Positions 17,514-26,888 of a DNA stretch of 64,000 nt are shown piece after piece. Each line of letters opens with the position of its first letter. Positions within the stretch are counted from its first letter, which is position 1. The DNA is from CALHVX01 sp039198065 (GTDB lineage: Bacteria > Pseudomonadota > Gammaproteobacteria > Pseudomonadales > Azotimanducaceae). The translations under genes and the position numbers were made by a program. The notes under the pieces were generated by a model. It worked only from the letters and a program-made list of their open reading frames with translations. It was not told the DNA's origin and made no database searches. Location: positions 62,001 to 126,000 of the forward strand of contig JBCCTU010000002.1 of the NCBI GenBank assembly GCA_039198065.1. Reading direction: 5' to 3'.

Positions 17514-18350
17514 ATGGATATCAGCATGCGCGACATGCTCGCCGCGGGCGTGCATTTCGGCCACCAAACGCGCTTCTGGAACCCGAAGATGGCCCCTTAC
17601 ATCTTCGGCGCGCGTAACAAAATTCACATCATCAACCTTGAACAGACCGCTCCGGCCTTTGCTGCTGCTCTCGCTGAGCTTGAGCGCATGGCGGCTAAGG
17701 GGCAGAAGGTTCTCTTCGTCGGAACCAAGCGCGCGGCGTCGAAGGTCATTCGTGAGCAGGCTGAGCGCGTCGGTATGCCCTACGTCGATCAGCGGTGGCT
17801 CGGCGGCATGCTGACCAACTACAAAACAATCCGCGGCTCCATCAAGCGCCTCGAGCAGCTTGAGGTGCAGCGCACCGACGGCACGTTCCAGATGCTCACC
17901 AAGCGCGAAGCGCTGACCCGTGAGCGACAGCTCGAGAAGCTCGAGCGCAGCCTGGGCGGTATCAAGAACATGGGCGGGCTACCCGACGCCTTGTTCGTCG
18001 TCGACGTGCAACACGAGAACATTGCCATCACGGAAGCGCGCAAGCTCGGAATCCGCGTGTTCGGCATCGTCGATACCAATAGCGATCCGAGCGGCGTTGA
18101 TTTTGTGATTCCTGGGAACGACGACGCGATTCGCGCCATTCGCCTGTACATCACGTCAGCGGCAGACGCGATTGCCGAAGGCCAACGCACGGCATCCGGC
18201 GCAGTAGACATCGATGAGTTTGTCGAAGTAGAGCCGGGCGAAGAGGAAGCGGTCGAAGCGGTACCCGCACCGGCGGAAGCTGCCGCACCGGTGGCCGAAG
18301 CACCGCCCGCCGCAACCGATGCGGCTCCCGAACCCCCTGCCAGCGCTTAA
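17514..18350 (+). CDS. rpsB: 30S ribosomal protein S2
   Basis: 278-residue ribosomal protein. The characteristic opening is MRDMLAAGVHFGHQTRFWNP, followed by FGARNKIHIINLEQT, GTKRAA, QRWLGGMLTNYKTI and the DTNSDPSGVDFVIPGNDDA region. The frame is open to 17382, but the ATG at 17514 has a GGAG 7 bases upstream and matches the S2 N-terminus. The C-terminus carries an Ala/Pro/Glu-rich acidic tail of about 45 residues. First gene of the rpsB-tsf-pyrH-frr operon. Confidence 0.97.
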   Translation: MDISMRDMLAAGVHFGHQTRFWNPKMAPYIFGARNKIHIINLEQTAPAFAAALAELERMAAKGQKVLFVGTKRAASKVIREQAERVGMPYVDQRWLGGMLTNYKTIRGSIKRLEQLEVQRTDGTFQMLTKREALTRERQLEKLERSLGGIKNMGGLPDALFVVDVQHENIAITEARKLGIRVFGIVDTNSDPSGVDFVIPGNDDAIRAIRLYITSAADAIAEGQRTASGAVDIDEFVEVEPGEEEAVEAVPAPAEAAAPVAEAPPAATDAAPEPPASA

Positions 18351-18358
18351 GCGCTGGC
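18339..18358 (+). promoter_or_regulatory. Hairpin over the rpsB stop codon
   Basis: A perfect 8-bp stem GCCAGCGC/GCGCTGGC closes a TTAA loop that contains the rpsB stop codon. There is no T run, so it is more likely an attenuator, pause or mRNA-end stabiliser between rpsB and tsf than a full terminator. Confidence 0.6.
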
Positions 18359-18407
18359 TCAAGACACGCGATAACGACGCGATTCAAACTGAGCGAGGAG
18401 AACGACG

Positions 18408-19283
18408 GTGGCGATTACGTCTGCCATGGTTAAAGAGCTGCGCGAGCGAACCGGTCTCGGCATGCTGGACTGCAAAAAGGCGCTGGAAGCGGCCGACGGC
18501 GACATGGATAAGGCGATTGAGGACCTGCGTAAGAGCAGTGCTCTGAAAGCCGCTAAGAAAGCCGGGCGCACCACGGCGGAAGGCCTTCTCGGCATGAAGC
18601 TCGGTGATGATGGTAAGCGTGGCGCGCTGGTTGAGATCAATATCGAAACCGACTTCGCCGCCAAGAACGAAAAGTTCATTGCGTTCGTGAGCACGGTGCT
18701 CGACGAAGTGTTCAGCTCCGGCACTACCGACGTTGAGGCGCTGAGCACTGGGCCGCTGGGCGCCGAGCGCGAAGCGTTGGTTCAGGAAATCGGCGAAAAC
18801 ATTACGCTGCGCCGAGCGACGGTCCTGGACTCAGCCAGCGGTGGTGTCGGCGGCTATCTGCACACCGACCAGCGCAAGGGTGCACTGGTGGCGCTCACCG
18901 AACCGAATGCCGAGCTAGCGCGAGACATCGCCATGCACATTACGGGCATCGACCCCGCGCCCATGGTGGTCAACCCTGACGACGTGCCCGAGACCGTCGT
19001 TGCCAAAGAGCGCGACGTCTTCGTCTCGCAGGCCGCAGAGAGCGGCAAGCCGCCGGAGATTGTCGAAAAAATGGTTGAGGGGCGGGTGCGTAAGTTCCTA
19101 GCTGAAATCAGTCTGGTCAATCAGCCCTTCGTTAAGGATCCGAACCAGACCGTTGGGGCGTTGCTCAAGAGTTCCGGTACGGCGTGCGAAGCGTTCGAAC
19201 GCTACCTCGTGGGCGACGGAATCGAAGTCGAGAAATCAGATTTTGCCGCCGAGGTTGCCGCGCAACTAAAAGGCGACAGCTGA
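18408..19283 (+). CDS. tsf: Elongation factor Ts
   Basis: 291-residue nucleotide-exchange factor for EF-Tu. The N-terminal UBA-like domain contains VKELRERTGLGMLDCKKAL, followed by the Tu-binding core with VEINIETDFAAKN and MHITGIDPAP. The GTG start lies 7 bases after GAGGAG. The distance from rpsB (57 bases) and the order rpsB-tsf-pyrH-frr are universal in this class. Confidence 0.97.
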   Translation: MAITSAMVKELRERTGLGMLDCKKALEAADGDMDKAIEDLRKSSALKAAKKAGRTTAEGLLGMKLGDDGKRGALVEINIETDFAAKNEKFIAFVSTVLDEVFSSGTTDVEALSTGPLGAEREALVQEIGENITLRRATVLDSASGGVGGYLHTDQRKGALVALTEPNAELARDIAMHITGIDPAPMVVNPDDVPETVVAKERDVFVSQAAESGKPPEIVEKMVEGRVRKFLAEISLVNQPFVKDPNQTVGALLKSSGTACEAFERYLVGDGIEVEKSDFAAEVAAQLKGDS

Positions 19284-19337
19284 GCCGACGAACCATCGGT
19301 CTCTCTAGCGACGCGTTTACAGTCGGGGCAGGCGGGC

Positions 19338-20042
19338 GTGACACGAGTTTTGCTCAAACTTTCCGGTGAGGCCCTTGGCGGCGCCGATGGCCGCGGACTC
19401 GAGCCGGCTGGTAGTGCATCGCTGTGCGCTGAGATTGCCGAGCTTGTTGCGGCCGGTCGGCAGCTTGGGATCGTTGTCGGCGGCGGTAACCTGGTGCGCG
19501 GAGCGTCCCTTGCCGAGGGCGGCTGTGACCGCGTGACAGCCGATCAGATCGGTACGCTCGGGACCATCATGAACGGACTAGCGCTCGCTGAGCAGCTGCG
19601 GCAGCACGGCGTCAGCTGCGAGACCTTTTCTTCGATTGCCGTAGATGGTGTCGTCGAAGTATTCCATCGCGATCGCGCCGTGCAGGCCCTCGACGCCGGC
19701 AAGGTCTGCTTCTTTACTGGAGGTACGGGCAATCCGTTGTTTACGACGGATACCGCCGCGTGCCTGCGCGCGATCGAAATCGGTGCCGACCTGGTGCTGA
19801 AAGCGACAAAGGTCGATGGCATTTACTCGGCCGATCCGGCCAAGGACCCGAATGCGAAGCGGTTCGCCACGCTGACCTTCGCTGAGGTTCTGGCACAGGA
19901 CCTTGGCGTTATGGACCTGCCGGCGATCTGTCTTTGCCGCGATCACAATTTACCGCTCGTGGTCTACGACATGACGACAGCTGGCGCGCTTGCGCGTATT
20001 GTCCGAGGGGAGTCCGTCGGGACTCGCGTAACCGTCGCTTAG
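19338..20042 (+). CDS. pyrH: UMP kinase PyrH
   Basis: 234-residue amino-acid-kinase-fold enzyme making UDP from UMP for RNA, UDP-sugar and CTP supply. It begins RVLLKLSGEAL (phosphate-binding) and shows VVGGGNLVRGA, DQIGTLGTIMN, FTGGTGNPLFTTDTAA and KATKVDGIYSADP. It starts with GTG at 19338. Slightly shorter than the E. coli enzyme. It supplies UDP upstream of PyrG, encoded at 36.3 kb. Confidence 0.96.
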   Translation: MTRVLLKLSGEALGGADGRGLEPAGSASLCAEIAELVAAGRQLGIVVGGGNLVRGASLAEGGCDRVTADQIGTLGTIMNGLALAEQLRQHGVSCETFSSIAVDGVVEVFHRDRAVQALDAGKVCFFTGGTGNPLFTTDTAACLRAIEIGADLVLKATKVDGIYSADPAKDPNAKRFATLTFAEVLAQDLGVMDLPAICLCRDHNLPLVVYDMTTAGALARIVRGESVGTRVTVA

Positions 20043-20085
20043 CGGCGCGGACCTGCGGGTAAACGGCGACTGGAAAGGGAACAGG

Positions 20086-20643
20086 ATGCTCAAAGAGATA
20101 CAGGCTGACGCAGACGAGCGCATGGGTAAGACGCTCGACTCGCTTAATGCGGCCTTCGCAAAGATACGAACCGGCCGCGCCAACCCGGCACTGCTCAACG
20201 GCATTAGCGTTGACTACTACGGCACCGACACGCCGTTGTCTCAGGTCGCATCGATCAACGTTGAAGACGCGCGCACGCTGGCAATCAGCCCGTGGGAAGC
20301 GAAGCTGGTGCCGGACATCGAGCGGGCATTGTTAAAGAGCGATCTCGGCATAACGCCATCGTCGAGTGGCAATCTGGTTCGTGTTCCGATGCCGCCGCTC
20401 ACCGAGGAAAATCGAAAGGACCTTGCGAAGGTGGCACGCGGCGAAGCTGAGAACGCCCGCATCGCAATCCGGAACATTCGTCGGGATGCGATCTCTGACA
20501 TCCGGGAGCTGGTCAAGGAAAAAGAGCTCGCCGAAGACGATGGCCGTCGCGGTGAGGAAGCGATTCAAAAAACGACAGACAAGCGGATCGACGAAGTCGA
20601 CAAAGCGCTGGCAGCGAAAGAAGCGGACCTCATGGAGATCTGA
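20086..20643 (+). CDS. frr: Ribosome recycling factor
   Basis: 185-residue factor that, with EF-G, dissociates post-termination ribosomes. It shows the family pattern KIRTGRANPALL, VDYYGTDTPLSQVASI, LAISPWE and the long helical C-terminal arm (ENARIAIRNIRRDA). The ATG is preceded by GGGAACAGG. uppS begins 6 bases after its stop. Confidence 0.97.
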   Translation: MLKEIQADADERMGKTLDSLNAAFAKIRTGRANPALLNGISVDYYGTDTPLSQVASINVEDARTLAISPWEAKLVPDIERALLKSDLGITPSSSGNLVRVPMPPLTEENRKDLAKVARGEAENARIAIRNIRRDAISDIRELVKEKELAEDDGRRGEEAIQKTTDKRIDEVDKALAAKEADLMEI

Positions 20644-20648
20644 TCCGG

Positions 20649-21404
20649 ATGAGTGACTCTCCGGCCACCGCTGCGCCCGTAGCTCCCGCTGCCAATGACC
20701 TTCGCGGCGGGGCGAAACACGTCGCAATCATCATGGACGGCAACCACCGCTGGGCGCGCGCGCGCCATCTTCCGGGTGCAGCGGGCCATCGAGCCGGCGC
20801 TCGCAACGTGAGACGCGTCGCTGAGGCCTGCGCCGACGCCGGGGTCGAGTGCCTAACGCTGTTCGCGTTCTCTACCGAGAACTGGCACCGGCCGCGGCCC
20901 GAGGTCAGCCTGCTGATGGACCTGATGCGATCGGTGCTGAAGAACGACCTTGAGGAATTGCACCGTCGGGCCGTGCGGTTACGGGTAATCGGTGACCGCG
21001 CGCGCTTCGCTCCGGATCTGCAAAACCAGATGGCCGAGGCGGAACGACGCACCGAGGAAAACGGCCGTATGACTCTGAATATCGCCGCCAACTTTGGTGG
21101 GCGCTGGGACATTGTTCAGGCCGCGCGGCGGCTGGCTCAGGATCATGCTGCAGGTCGCGTCGCGCTTGACGCGATCGATGAGACCCGCTTCGAGTCCTAC
21201 TTGTCGCTGGGTGCACTGCCACCACCGGACCTGTGCATTCGAACCGGTGGCGATCACCGAATCAGTAATTTCTTGCTCTGGGATTTCGCCTACACGGAGT
21301 TCTTCTTTACGACCAAGTATTGGCCGGACTTTGACGACCAGGCCATTCAGGACGCGCTCGACAGCTTTGTCGACCGCCAGCGTCGCTACGGCCGACGCGG
21401 CTGA
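20649..21404 (+). CDS. uppS: Di-trans,poly-cis-undecaprenyl-diphosphate synthase
   Basis: 251-residue cis-prenyltransferase that extends farnesyl diphosphate with isopentenyl diphosphate to the C55 lipid carrier. The substrate-binding MDGNHRWARAR (catalytic Asp), FAFSTENWHRP, NIAANFGGRWDI and IRTGGDHRISNFLLWDFAYTE (quoted in part) segments are intact. Its presence shows that the organism needs IPP and FPP, although dxr is missing two genes downstream. Confidence 0.96.
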   Translation: MSDSPATAAPVAPAANDLRGGAKHVAIIMDGNHRWARARHLPGAAGHRAGARNVRRVAEACADAGVECLTLFAFSTENWHRPRPEVSLLMDLMRSVLKNDLEELHRRAVRLRVIGDRARFAPDLQNQMAEAERRTEENGRMTLNIAANFGGRWDIVQAARRLAQDHAAGRVALDAIDETRFESYLSLGALPPPDLCIRTGGDHRISNFLLWDFAYTEFFFTTKYWPDFDDQAIQDALDSFVDRQRRYGRRG

Positions 21405-21407
21405 CTG

Positions 21408-22235
21408 ATGCTGCTCACGCGGATTATTACCGCGCTGATTCTTGCCCCCACGGTCCTTGCCGGGGTGTTCTTCCTCGACGGCGCGGCCTATGCGCTCTTC
21501 ATTCTCGCGATCAGTGCAGGCGCTGCCGTGGAGTGGGGGCAACTGTGCGGTCTGGCGGGGCGAAACCGCCAGCGCTGGCCGCTCGTTGGCTATCTGGTCG
21601 GTTACCTCCTGTTCAGCGCAATGGTCCTGTTCGCAATACCGGCGCTAAAGACTCCGCTCTTGATCGCAGTGCTTGCCCTTTGGCTTGCGCTTAGCGTGCA
21701 CGTGCTGCGGTTCAAAGCGGTGGAATCCTCCGCCGCCGCAGCGACGCAGCGGTACCTGGGTGAAGCGGCGGCCGGCTATCCGATTCTTGCCGGTACGGTC
21801 GTTGGTTTGGTCACCTTACGAGAAGTGGGTGGACCGGTCGCGGTCTTGTTGGCCCTGCTGGCCGTTTGGCTCGCCGATATTGGCGCCTATTTCGCCGGGC
21901 GGCAGTTCGGCCGGCGCAAGTTGGCGCCCAACGTCAGCCCCGGGAAGACCTGGGAAGGGGCGCTCGGCGGCATCGCGATCGGTACCCTGACGGTGCTCGG
22001 CGCGCTTGCCTGGCTGGATCTTTGGAGCCCGATCTGGCTGCTCGCGATACCGCTCGGCATTGCGCTTTCCATCTTCGGTGACCTGTACGAAAGCACCCTC
22101 AAACGCCGCATCGGGGTCAAAGATTCTGGACGAATGCTGCCGGGTCATGGCGGGTTGCTCGACCGGATCGATGCGCTGCTGCCGGCCATGCCCGCCTTTG
22201 CACTGGTACTGATCGCCGTCGGCCCGGCAGCATGA
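21408..22235 (+). CDS. cdsA: Phosphatidate cytidylyltransferase CdsA
   Basis: 275-residue polytopic inner-membrane enzyme making CDP-diacylglycerol from phosphatidate and CTP. The C-terminal family signature SPGKTWEGALGG followed by KDSGRMLPGHGGLLDRIDAL is present after about eight hydrophobic segments. It starts three bases after uppS. In related genomes dxr follows immediately; here it does not. Confidence 0.95.
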   Translation: MLLTRIITALILAPTVLAGVFFLDGAAYALFILAISAGAAVEWGQLCGLAGRNRQRWPLVGYLVGYLLFSAMVLFAIPALKTPLLIAVLALWLALSVHVLRFKAVESSAAAATQRYLGEAAAGYPILAGTVVGLVTLREVGGPVAVLLALLAVWLADIGAYFAGRQFGRRKLAPNVSPGKTWEGALGGIAIGTLTVLGALAWLDLWSPIWLLAIPLGIALSIFGDLYESTLKRRIGVKDSGRMLPGHGGLLDRIDALLPAMPAFALVLIAVGPAA

Positions 22236-22243
22236 GGTTTCTT

Positions 22244-22272
22244 GAGATTGGCGCGGGAACGAACCCAATCTC
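22244..22272. promoter_or_regulatory. Inverted repeat in the cdsA-rseP gap
   Basis: A perfect 8-bp inverted repeat GAGATTGG (22244-22251)/CCAATCTC (22265-22272) encloses a 13-base loop. There is no T run behind it. A TATTAT at 22329-22334 could be a -10 element for rseP, but no good -35 is visible. The 220-base gap (22236-22455) holds no recognisable gene; this is where dxr would be expected. Confidence 0.5.
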
Positions 22273-22455
22273 GGGCGTTCTAAAGGGTTTGGTCGGACGC
22301 GTCGAGCAGGGCGACGGAAAAAGTTCGCTATTATCGACCAGCGATGCGGGGCGGGGTGGCCGCCAGGGCTTCAAGCCTGAGCGACGGACCTACGGCTCAA
22401 TCGCCAGCGACGCGCGAGCGCCAACGACCCGCACAGCGAACGACGAGGACAGGAC

Positions 22456-23793
22456 GTGGAAGTACTGCAATATCCGCTGGCGTTGATCGTAACGCTCGGA
22501 ATACTCGTGACGATTCACGAACTCGGTCACTATCTTGTGGCGCGACTGTCCGGGGTTACGATCACGCGCTTCGCGGTCGGTTTCGGACGGCCGCTCTGGG
22601 CGCGTATGGATGCCCGCGGAACGGAGTGGGTGATCGCGGCGATCCCGCTTGGGGGTTACGTTCGCATGCTCGACGAACGCGAACTGCCCCGCGGTGACTC
22701 AGTACCTGCGGGCTCGCTGGCGTTCAATCAGTTGACACCCGCCTGGCGCATCGCCATCGCCGCTGCGGGCCCGGCCGCGAATTTCGTATTGGCGCTGGTC
22801 GTGTATTGGATTCTCTCCATTATGGGCTCGGTGAACGCGGCGCCGTTGCTCGGGCCGTTGCAGCCCGAGGACGCGATCGCCCAGGCTGGCGGCCAGGTCG
22901 GTGAGGAGATCCGAGCCGTCGATGGTGTACAGACCCGCTCCTGGCAGCAGGTGTCCGTTGCGCTTGCCGCACGCCTTGGAGAGAGCGGCGCCATTGAACT
23001 CGAACTGCGTCGCCCCGGATCGACCCGAAGTCGAACCATCGATGTGCCGATCCAGGATTGGCATCAGGGAGAGAGCGATCCTCCGCTGCTTGAGTCCCTC
23101 GGCATCAACCCCCTACTCCCGCCCATGATCGGTCAGGTCGTCGGCGACAGCCCGGCGGCGGCCGCGGGCCTCAGAGTCGGAGATCTGCCGTTGACCGTTG
23201 AGGCGGAAGCGGTCCCCAGTTGGCGCAGCTTCGTCGCGGCGATCCAGGCCCGGCCCGGGAAGCGATTGTCTTTGACGGTTGATCGCGACGGGCGGCAAGT
23301 GGCGCTTACGGTGGTACCGGAGTCCCGCACAGCCGAGGGTGCTACGGAGCCAAGCGGGTATCTTGGCGTTGGTCCGCCCATGAACGAGCTCACCTTCGGG
23401 CCGCTCGCGGCGGTTGGTAATGCCATCGACGAAACGATCGCCAAGACCGGTCTGACCCTTGGGCTGCTGAAAAAAATGGTGGTCGGCCAGGTTTCGGTTC
23501 AAAACCTCAGCGGCCCGATTACGATTGCCGAGGTGGCTGGGAACTCCGCGCGACTTGGGCTGAACTACTTTCTTGGGGTGCTGGCGCTGCTAAGTATCTC
23601 ACTCGGCATCATGAATCTGTTGCCCATTCCTATCCTCGATGGAGGGCACATCATTTGGGCCGCCGCGGAGTGGGTTCGTGGCCGACCGGTACCCGATCAG
23701 GTGCAGGTGCTCGGTGCGCAGTTCGGCCTGCTCGCTGTTGGCAGTCTGATGATCATCGCTCTCTACAACGACGTGGCCCGATTGCTTCAGTGA
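22456..23793 (+). CDS. rseP: Site-2 zinc metalloprotease RseP
   Basis: 445-residue inner-membrane protease that cuts RseA in the sigma-E envelope stress cascade and clears signal-peptide remnants. The zinc motif HELGHY lies in the first membrane segment (from about residue 22). Two periplasmic PDZ domains follow (around EIRAVDGVQ and GLRVGDLPLTV), then the second catalytic motif NLLPIPILDGGH near the C-terminus. The start is GTG. It precedes bamA, whose client OMPs trigger this pathway. Confidence 0.95.
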   Translation: MEVLQYPLALIVTLGILVTIHELGHYLVARLSGVTITRFAVGFGRPLWARMDARGTEWVIAAIPLGGYVRMLDERELPRGDSVPAGSLAFNQLTPAWRIAIAAAGPAANFVLALVVYWILSIMGSVNAAPLLGPLQPEDAIAQAGGQVGEEIRAVDGVQTRSWQQVSVALAARLGESGAIELELRRPGSTRSRTIDVPIQDWHQGESDPPLLESLGINPLLPPMIGQVVGDSPAAAAGLRVGDLPLTVEAEAVPSWRSFVAAIQARPGKRLSLTVDRDGRQVALTVVPESRTAEGATEPSGYLGVGPPMNELTFGPLAAVGNAIDETIAKTGLTLGLLKKMVVGQVSVQNLSGPITIAEVAGNSARLGLNYFLGVLALLSISLGIMNLLPIPILDGGHIIWAAAEWVRGRPVPDQVQVLGAQFGLLAVGSLMIIALYNDVARLLQ

Positions 23794-23802
23794 CGTTTAC
23801 AC

Positions 23803-26220
23803 ATGACAGCTAAACACCGATCCGTAGCACTGGCTCATCAAGCACGACAGCGGCGCGTGGGTCTCCGCGGGCTGGCTTGCATCCTGGCGTTTGGTTGGCT
23901 TATCAGCCTATCGGCCCACGCCGAGCGCTTTACCGTAACCGACATCCGTCTGCAGGGGCTGCAGCGCGTGTCCGCGGGCACGGTGTTCAACATCCTACCG
24001 CTCAAGGTAGGCGACACGATCGATGAGCTCACCGTTCGCGGCCTCATTCGGGTGTTGTTCAAGTCAGGTTTTTTCCGCGACGTTCGCATCGCCCGCGATG
24101 AGGGCGTGCTGGTCGTGTCGTTTCAGGAACGACCGGCGATTGAGACGATCGAGATCGACGGCAACAAGGCGATCAAGACGGAAGCCTTGCTAGACGGTCT
24201 TTCCCAACAGGGGCTGCGCGAAGGCGAAATCTTTAAGCAGTCGACGCTCGAGCGCGTCAGCCTTGAGCTGGAGCGCCAGTATGTCGCTCAAGGCCGCTAC
24301 GGGGCGGGTATCGAAACCACCGTTAAAGAGCTGCCTCGGAACCGCGTGTCGATAAAGATCGATGTTGAAGAGGGCAAGACCTCGGGCATCCGCCACATCA
24401 ACATCGTGGGGGTGGACGACTTCGAGATGAACGCGTTGCTCGATGAACTCGAGCTCAAACACCCAAGCCTGCTGTCGTTCTATCGCAACGATGACAAGTA
24501 CTCGCGAGAGAAGCTGCAGGGCGATATCGAGCGCCTTGAATCGTTCTACCGAGATCGCGGTTACGTCGAGTTTCGGGTTCTGTCGACGCAGGTCAGCGTG
24601 ACCCCGGATAAGCGTCAGGTGTATCTGACGATAAACGTAAACGAGGGTGAAAAGTACGACGTTGCCGGCGTCAATCTGATTGGCGAGCTCAACGAGCTCG
24701 AACCGGAAGCGCTCGAGCGCCTGTTGCTGGTTGAAGAGGGCCAGGTGTTCTCTCAGGCCCGGGTGACGGCGTCGGAAGAGCGGCTGACCGGGGCGCTAGG
24801 CAACGCGGGCTATACGTTCGCGACGGCGTCCGGCGTACCGCGCATCAATGAAGACGACGGCACCGTGGATGTCGAGTTCTTTGTTGATGCCGGTAAGCGC
24901 GCCTACGTCCGGCGCATCAGCTTCAGTGGCAATCGAGTCACTCAGGACGAGGTCATGCGCCGCGAGATGCGGCAGATGGAAGGTGGCTGGGCCTCGACGT
25001 CCCTCATCGATCTGTCAAAGGTACGGCTGGAACGGCTCGGGTACTTCAAGGGGGTCAACGTGACAACCCCGGAAGTGCCCGGCACGGACGATCAGATCGA
25101 TGTCGACTTTACTGTCGAAGAGCAGCCCTCCGGTTCCGTCTCGGCAACCTTTGGCTTCGCGCAGGCGTCTGGCCTCATCATCGGGGGCAACTATCAGCAG
25201 AACAATGTTCTCGGTACGGGCAACAGCCTCAATTTCGGAGTCTCGCTGAATCGGTTCCAGGAGTCGGCGAATTTCTCCTACTTCAACCCGTACTTCACCA
25301 TGGACGGTATTTCCCGCGGGTTTAATGTTTTCTACCGGCGCTTGGACTTCGATGAGCGAAACATCGCGCGCTTTATTACCGACTCTCTTGGTGCTGGGGT
25401 GAATTTCAGTTTCCCCATTGGTGAGACCCGGCGAATCAATCTGGGCATGGTGGTCGAACAGACCGATATCACCGAGGGCCGCTTTCCGGCTCAAGAGATT
25501 TCCGAGTTTATCGACAAGAACGGCTCGAAGGCGCTGAACTACAAGACCAATCTGTCCTGGAACGCATCGACCTTGAACCGCGGTTTGTTTCCAACCCGGG
25601 GTCGATCGCAGGCGGTGGCCATGGAGATCGCGCTACCGGGGAGTGATCTCGAATTCTTCAAGCTGACCTATAACGCGCAAATGTTTTTGCCGATCACACG
25701 CAGCTTGACGCTGCGGTTGCGAACTGAAATCGGCTACGGTGACGGCTACGGCGACACCGAGGCGCTGCCGTTCTATGAGCACTTTTTCGCCGGCGGTTTT
25801 GGCTCCATACGCGGATTCGAGGTATCGACGCTCGGTCCCCGCACCACCAATCCGACCGAAGACGCGGACGGCAACGAGATTCCGCCAGGCTTCTTCCGGC
25901 CGCGGGGAGACCCATTTGGTGGCAACTTCCTGTTTGAAGGCAGTGCTGAGCTGATCTTCCCGTTGCCGTTTATGAAGGACAGCCGCCAGGTTCGGCCGGC
26001 CTTCTTTGTGGATGTGGGTAACGTATTCAATACAGATTGCCCGGATGTCAGTACAAACTGTTTCGATTTCGGTACAGATGAGCTTCGCTACGCGGCTGGA
26101 CTCGGCGTAACCTGGCTTACGGGCCTTGGGCCAATGACCTTTGCCATTGCGAAGCCCTTCAACGTCAAAGACTTTGACGACGAGGAAACCTTCCAGTTTG
26201 AGTTAGGTCGAACCTTCTGA
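23803..26220 (+). CDS. bamA: Outer membrane protein assembly factor BamA
   Basis: 805-residue Omp85-family protein, core of the BAM complex inserting beta-barrel proteins into the outer membrane. It has a signal peptide ending ...SLSAHAE (about 41), five POTRA domains (first one FTVTDIRLQGLQRVSAGTVF, quoted in part) and a 16-strand barrel with the IRGFE motif of loop 6 (GFGSIRGFEVSTLGPR) and a terminal aromatic (GRTF). Length and order next to rseP and skp are canonical. Confidence 0.96.
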   Translation: MTAKHRSVALAHQARQRRVGLRGLACILAFGWLISLSAHAERFTVTDIRLQGLQRVSAGTVFNILPLKVGDTIDELTVRGLIRVLFKSGFFRDVRIARDEGVLVVSFQERPAIETIEIDGNKAIKTEALLDGLSQQGLREGEIFKQSTLERVSLELERQYVAQGRYGAGIETTVKELPRNRVSIKIDVEEGKTSGIRHINIVGVDDFEMNALLDELELKHPSLLSFYRNDDKYSREKLQGDIERLESFYRDRGYVEFRVLSTQVSVTPDKRQVYLTINVNEGEKYDVAGVNLIGELNELEPEALERLLLVEEGQVFSQARVTASEERLTGALGNAGYTFATASGVPRINEDDGTVDVEFFVDAGKRAYVRRISFSGNRVTQDEVMRREMRQMEGGWASTSLIDLSKVRLERLGYFKGVNVTTPEVPGTDDQIDVDFTVEEQPSGSVSATFGFAQASGLIIGGNYQQNNVLGTGNSLNFGVSLNRFQESANFSYFNPYFTMDGISRGFNVFYRRLDFDERNIARFITDSLGAGVNFSFPIGETRRINLGMVVEQTDITEGRFPAQEISEFIDKNGSKALNYKTNLSWNASTLNRGLFPTRGRSQAVAMEIALPGSDLEFFKLTYNAQMFLPITRSLTLRLRTEIGYGDGYGDTEALPFYEHFFAGGFGSIRGFEVSTLGPRTTNPTEDADGNEIPPGFFRPRGDPFGGNFLFEGSAELIFPLPFMKDSRQVRPAFFVDVGNVFNTDCPDVSTNCFDFGTDELRYAAGLGVTWLTGLGPMTFAIAKPFNVKDFDDEETFQFELGRTF

Positions 26221-26317
26221 TTAGAATTCGCGCCGATTTGTCAGCCGCGCCTGGTTTGTAGGTTGCGTCGGCGTGCACCTAACCATTTATTTTTGTTGCC
26301 AAGCGAGGGAGATCTCC

Positions 26318-26839
26318 GTGCAAAAGCAAAGCATTACCCGTTGGCTCGCCGCGGCCATCTTGATCGCCGGAACGGCCGTCGCCGGCACTGCGGCCGCCGA
26401 ACTCAACGTTGCTGTTCTCGACACCCAGCGAGCGGTCGCCGAGAGCGAGGAAGCGAAGGACTTCATGAAGCGGATCAACCGCGAGCTCAAAAGCGAGCAG
26501 GATGAAGCGAAAACGCTCGGTGACAACATCCGAAAGCTCACCGAGAAGCTGGAAAAAGACGGCGAGGTCATGAGCGCGTCACAGCGTCGTAAGACCCAGT
26601 CCGACATCGAAGAGAAACAGCTGGAGTACCAGTTCACGGTCAACAAGCTGCAGAAGCAGGTCAACGATCGGCGCAACGAGCTCCTGCAGGAGATGGTCCC
26701 GAAGCTCGACGCGGTGCTAAAGGATCTGATCGAAGAGGAGCGCTTTGATCTGGTGCTCGAGCGCGGCAGCTTGCGCTACTCGAATCCCAAGCACGACATC
26801 ACCCGCAAGGTGACTGAGCTGCTCAACAAGCGCCGTTAA
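26318..26839 (+). CDS. skp: Periplasmic chaperone Skp/OmpH
   Basis: 173-residue OMP chaperone. The signal peptide RWLAAAILIAGTAVAGTAAA is followed by the OmpH core AELNVAVLDTQRAV and long charged coiled-coil arms (about 45-140). The frame is open from an ATG at 26273, but the GTG at 26318 has GAGGGAGA in front and gives a proper signal peptide. Sits between bamA and lpxD as usual. Confidence 0.9.
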   Translation: MQKQSITRWLAAAILIAGTAVAGTAAAELNVAVLDTQRAVAESEEAKDFMKRINRELKSEQDEAKTLGDNIRKLTEKLEKDGEVMSASQRRKTQSDIEEKQLEYQFTVNKLQKQVNDRRNELLQEMVPKLDAVLKDLIEEERFDLVLERGSLRYSNPKHDITRKVTELLNKRR

Positions 26840-26888
26840 TCGCAGCGCGCCCTCCCTTGGATAGTCCAACCCGCTTGAGCCGATCCTG

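Noticed and set aside
22232..22486. An 84-codon frame in the cdsA-rseP gap as a dxr remnant
   Set aside because: Its translation has no DXR motif (no NADPH-binding GSTGSIG or metal-site residues), and it overlaps both neighbours.
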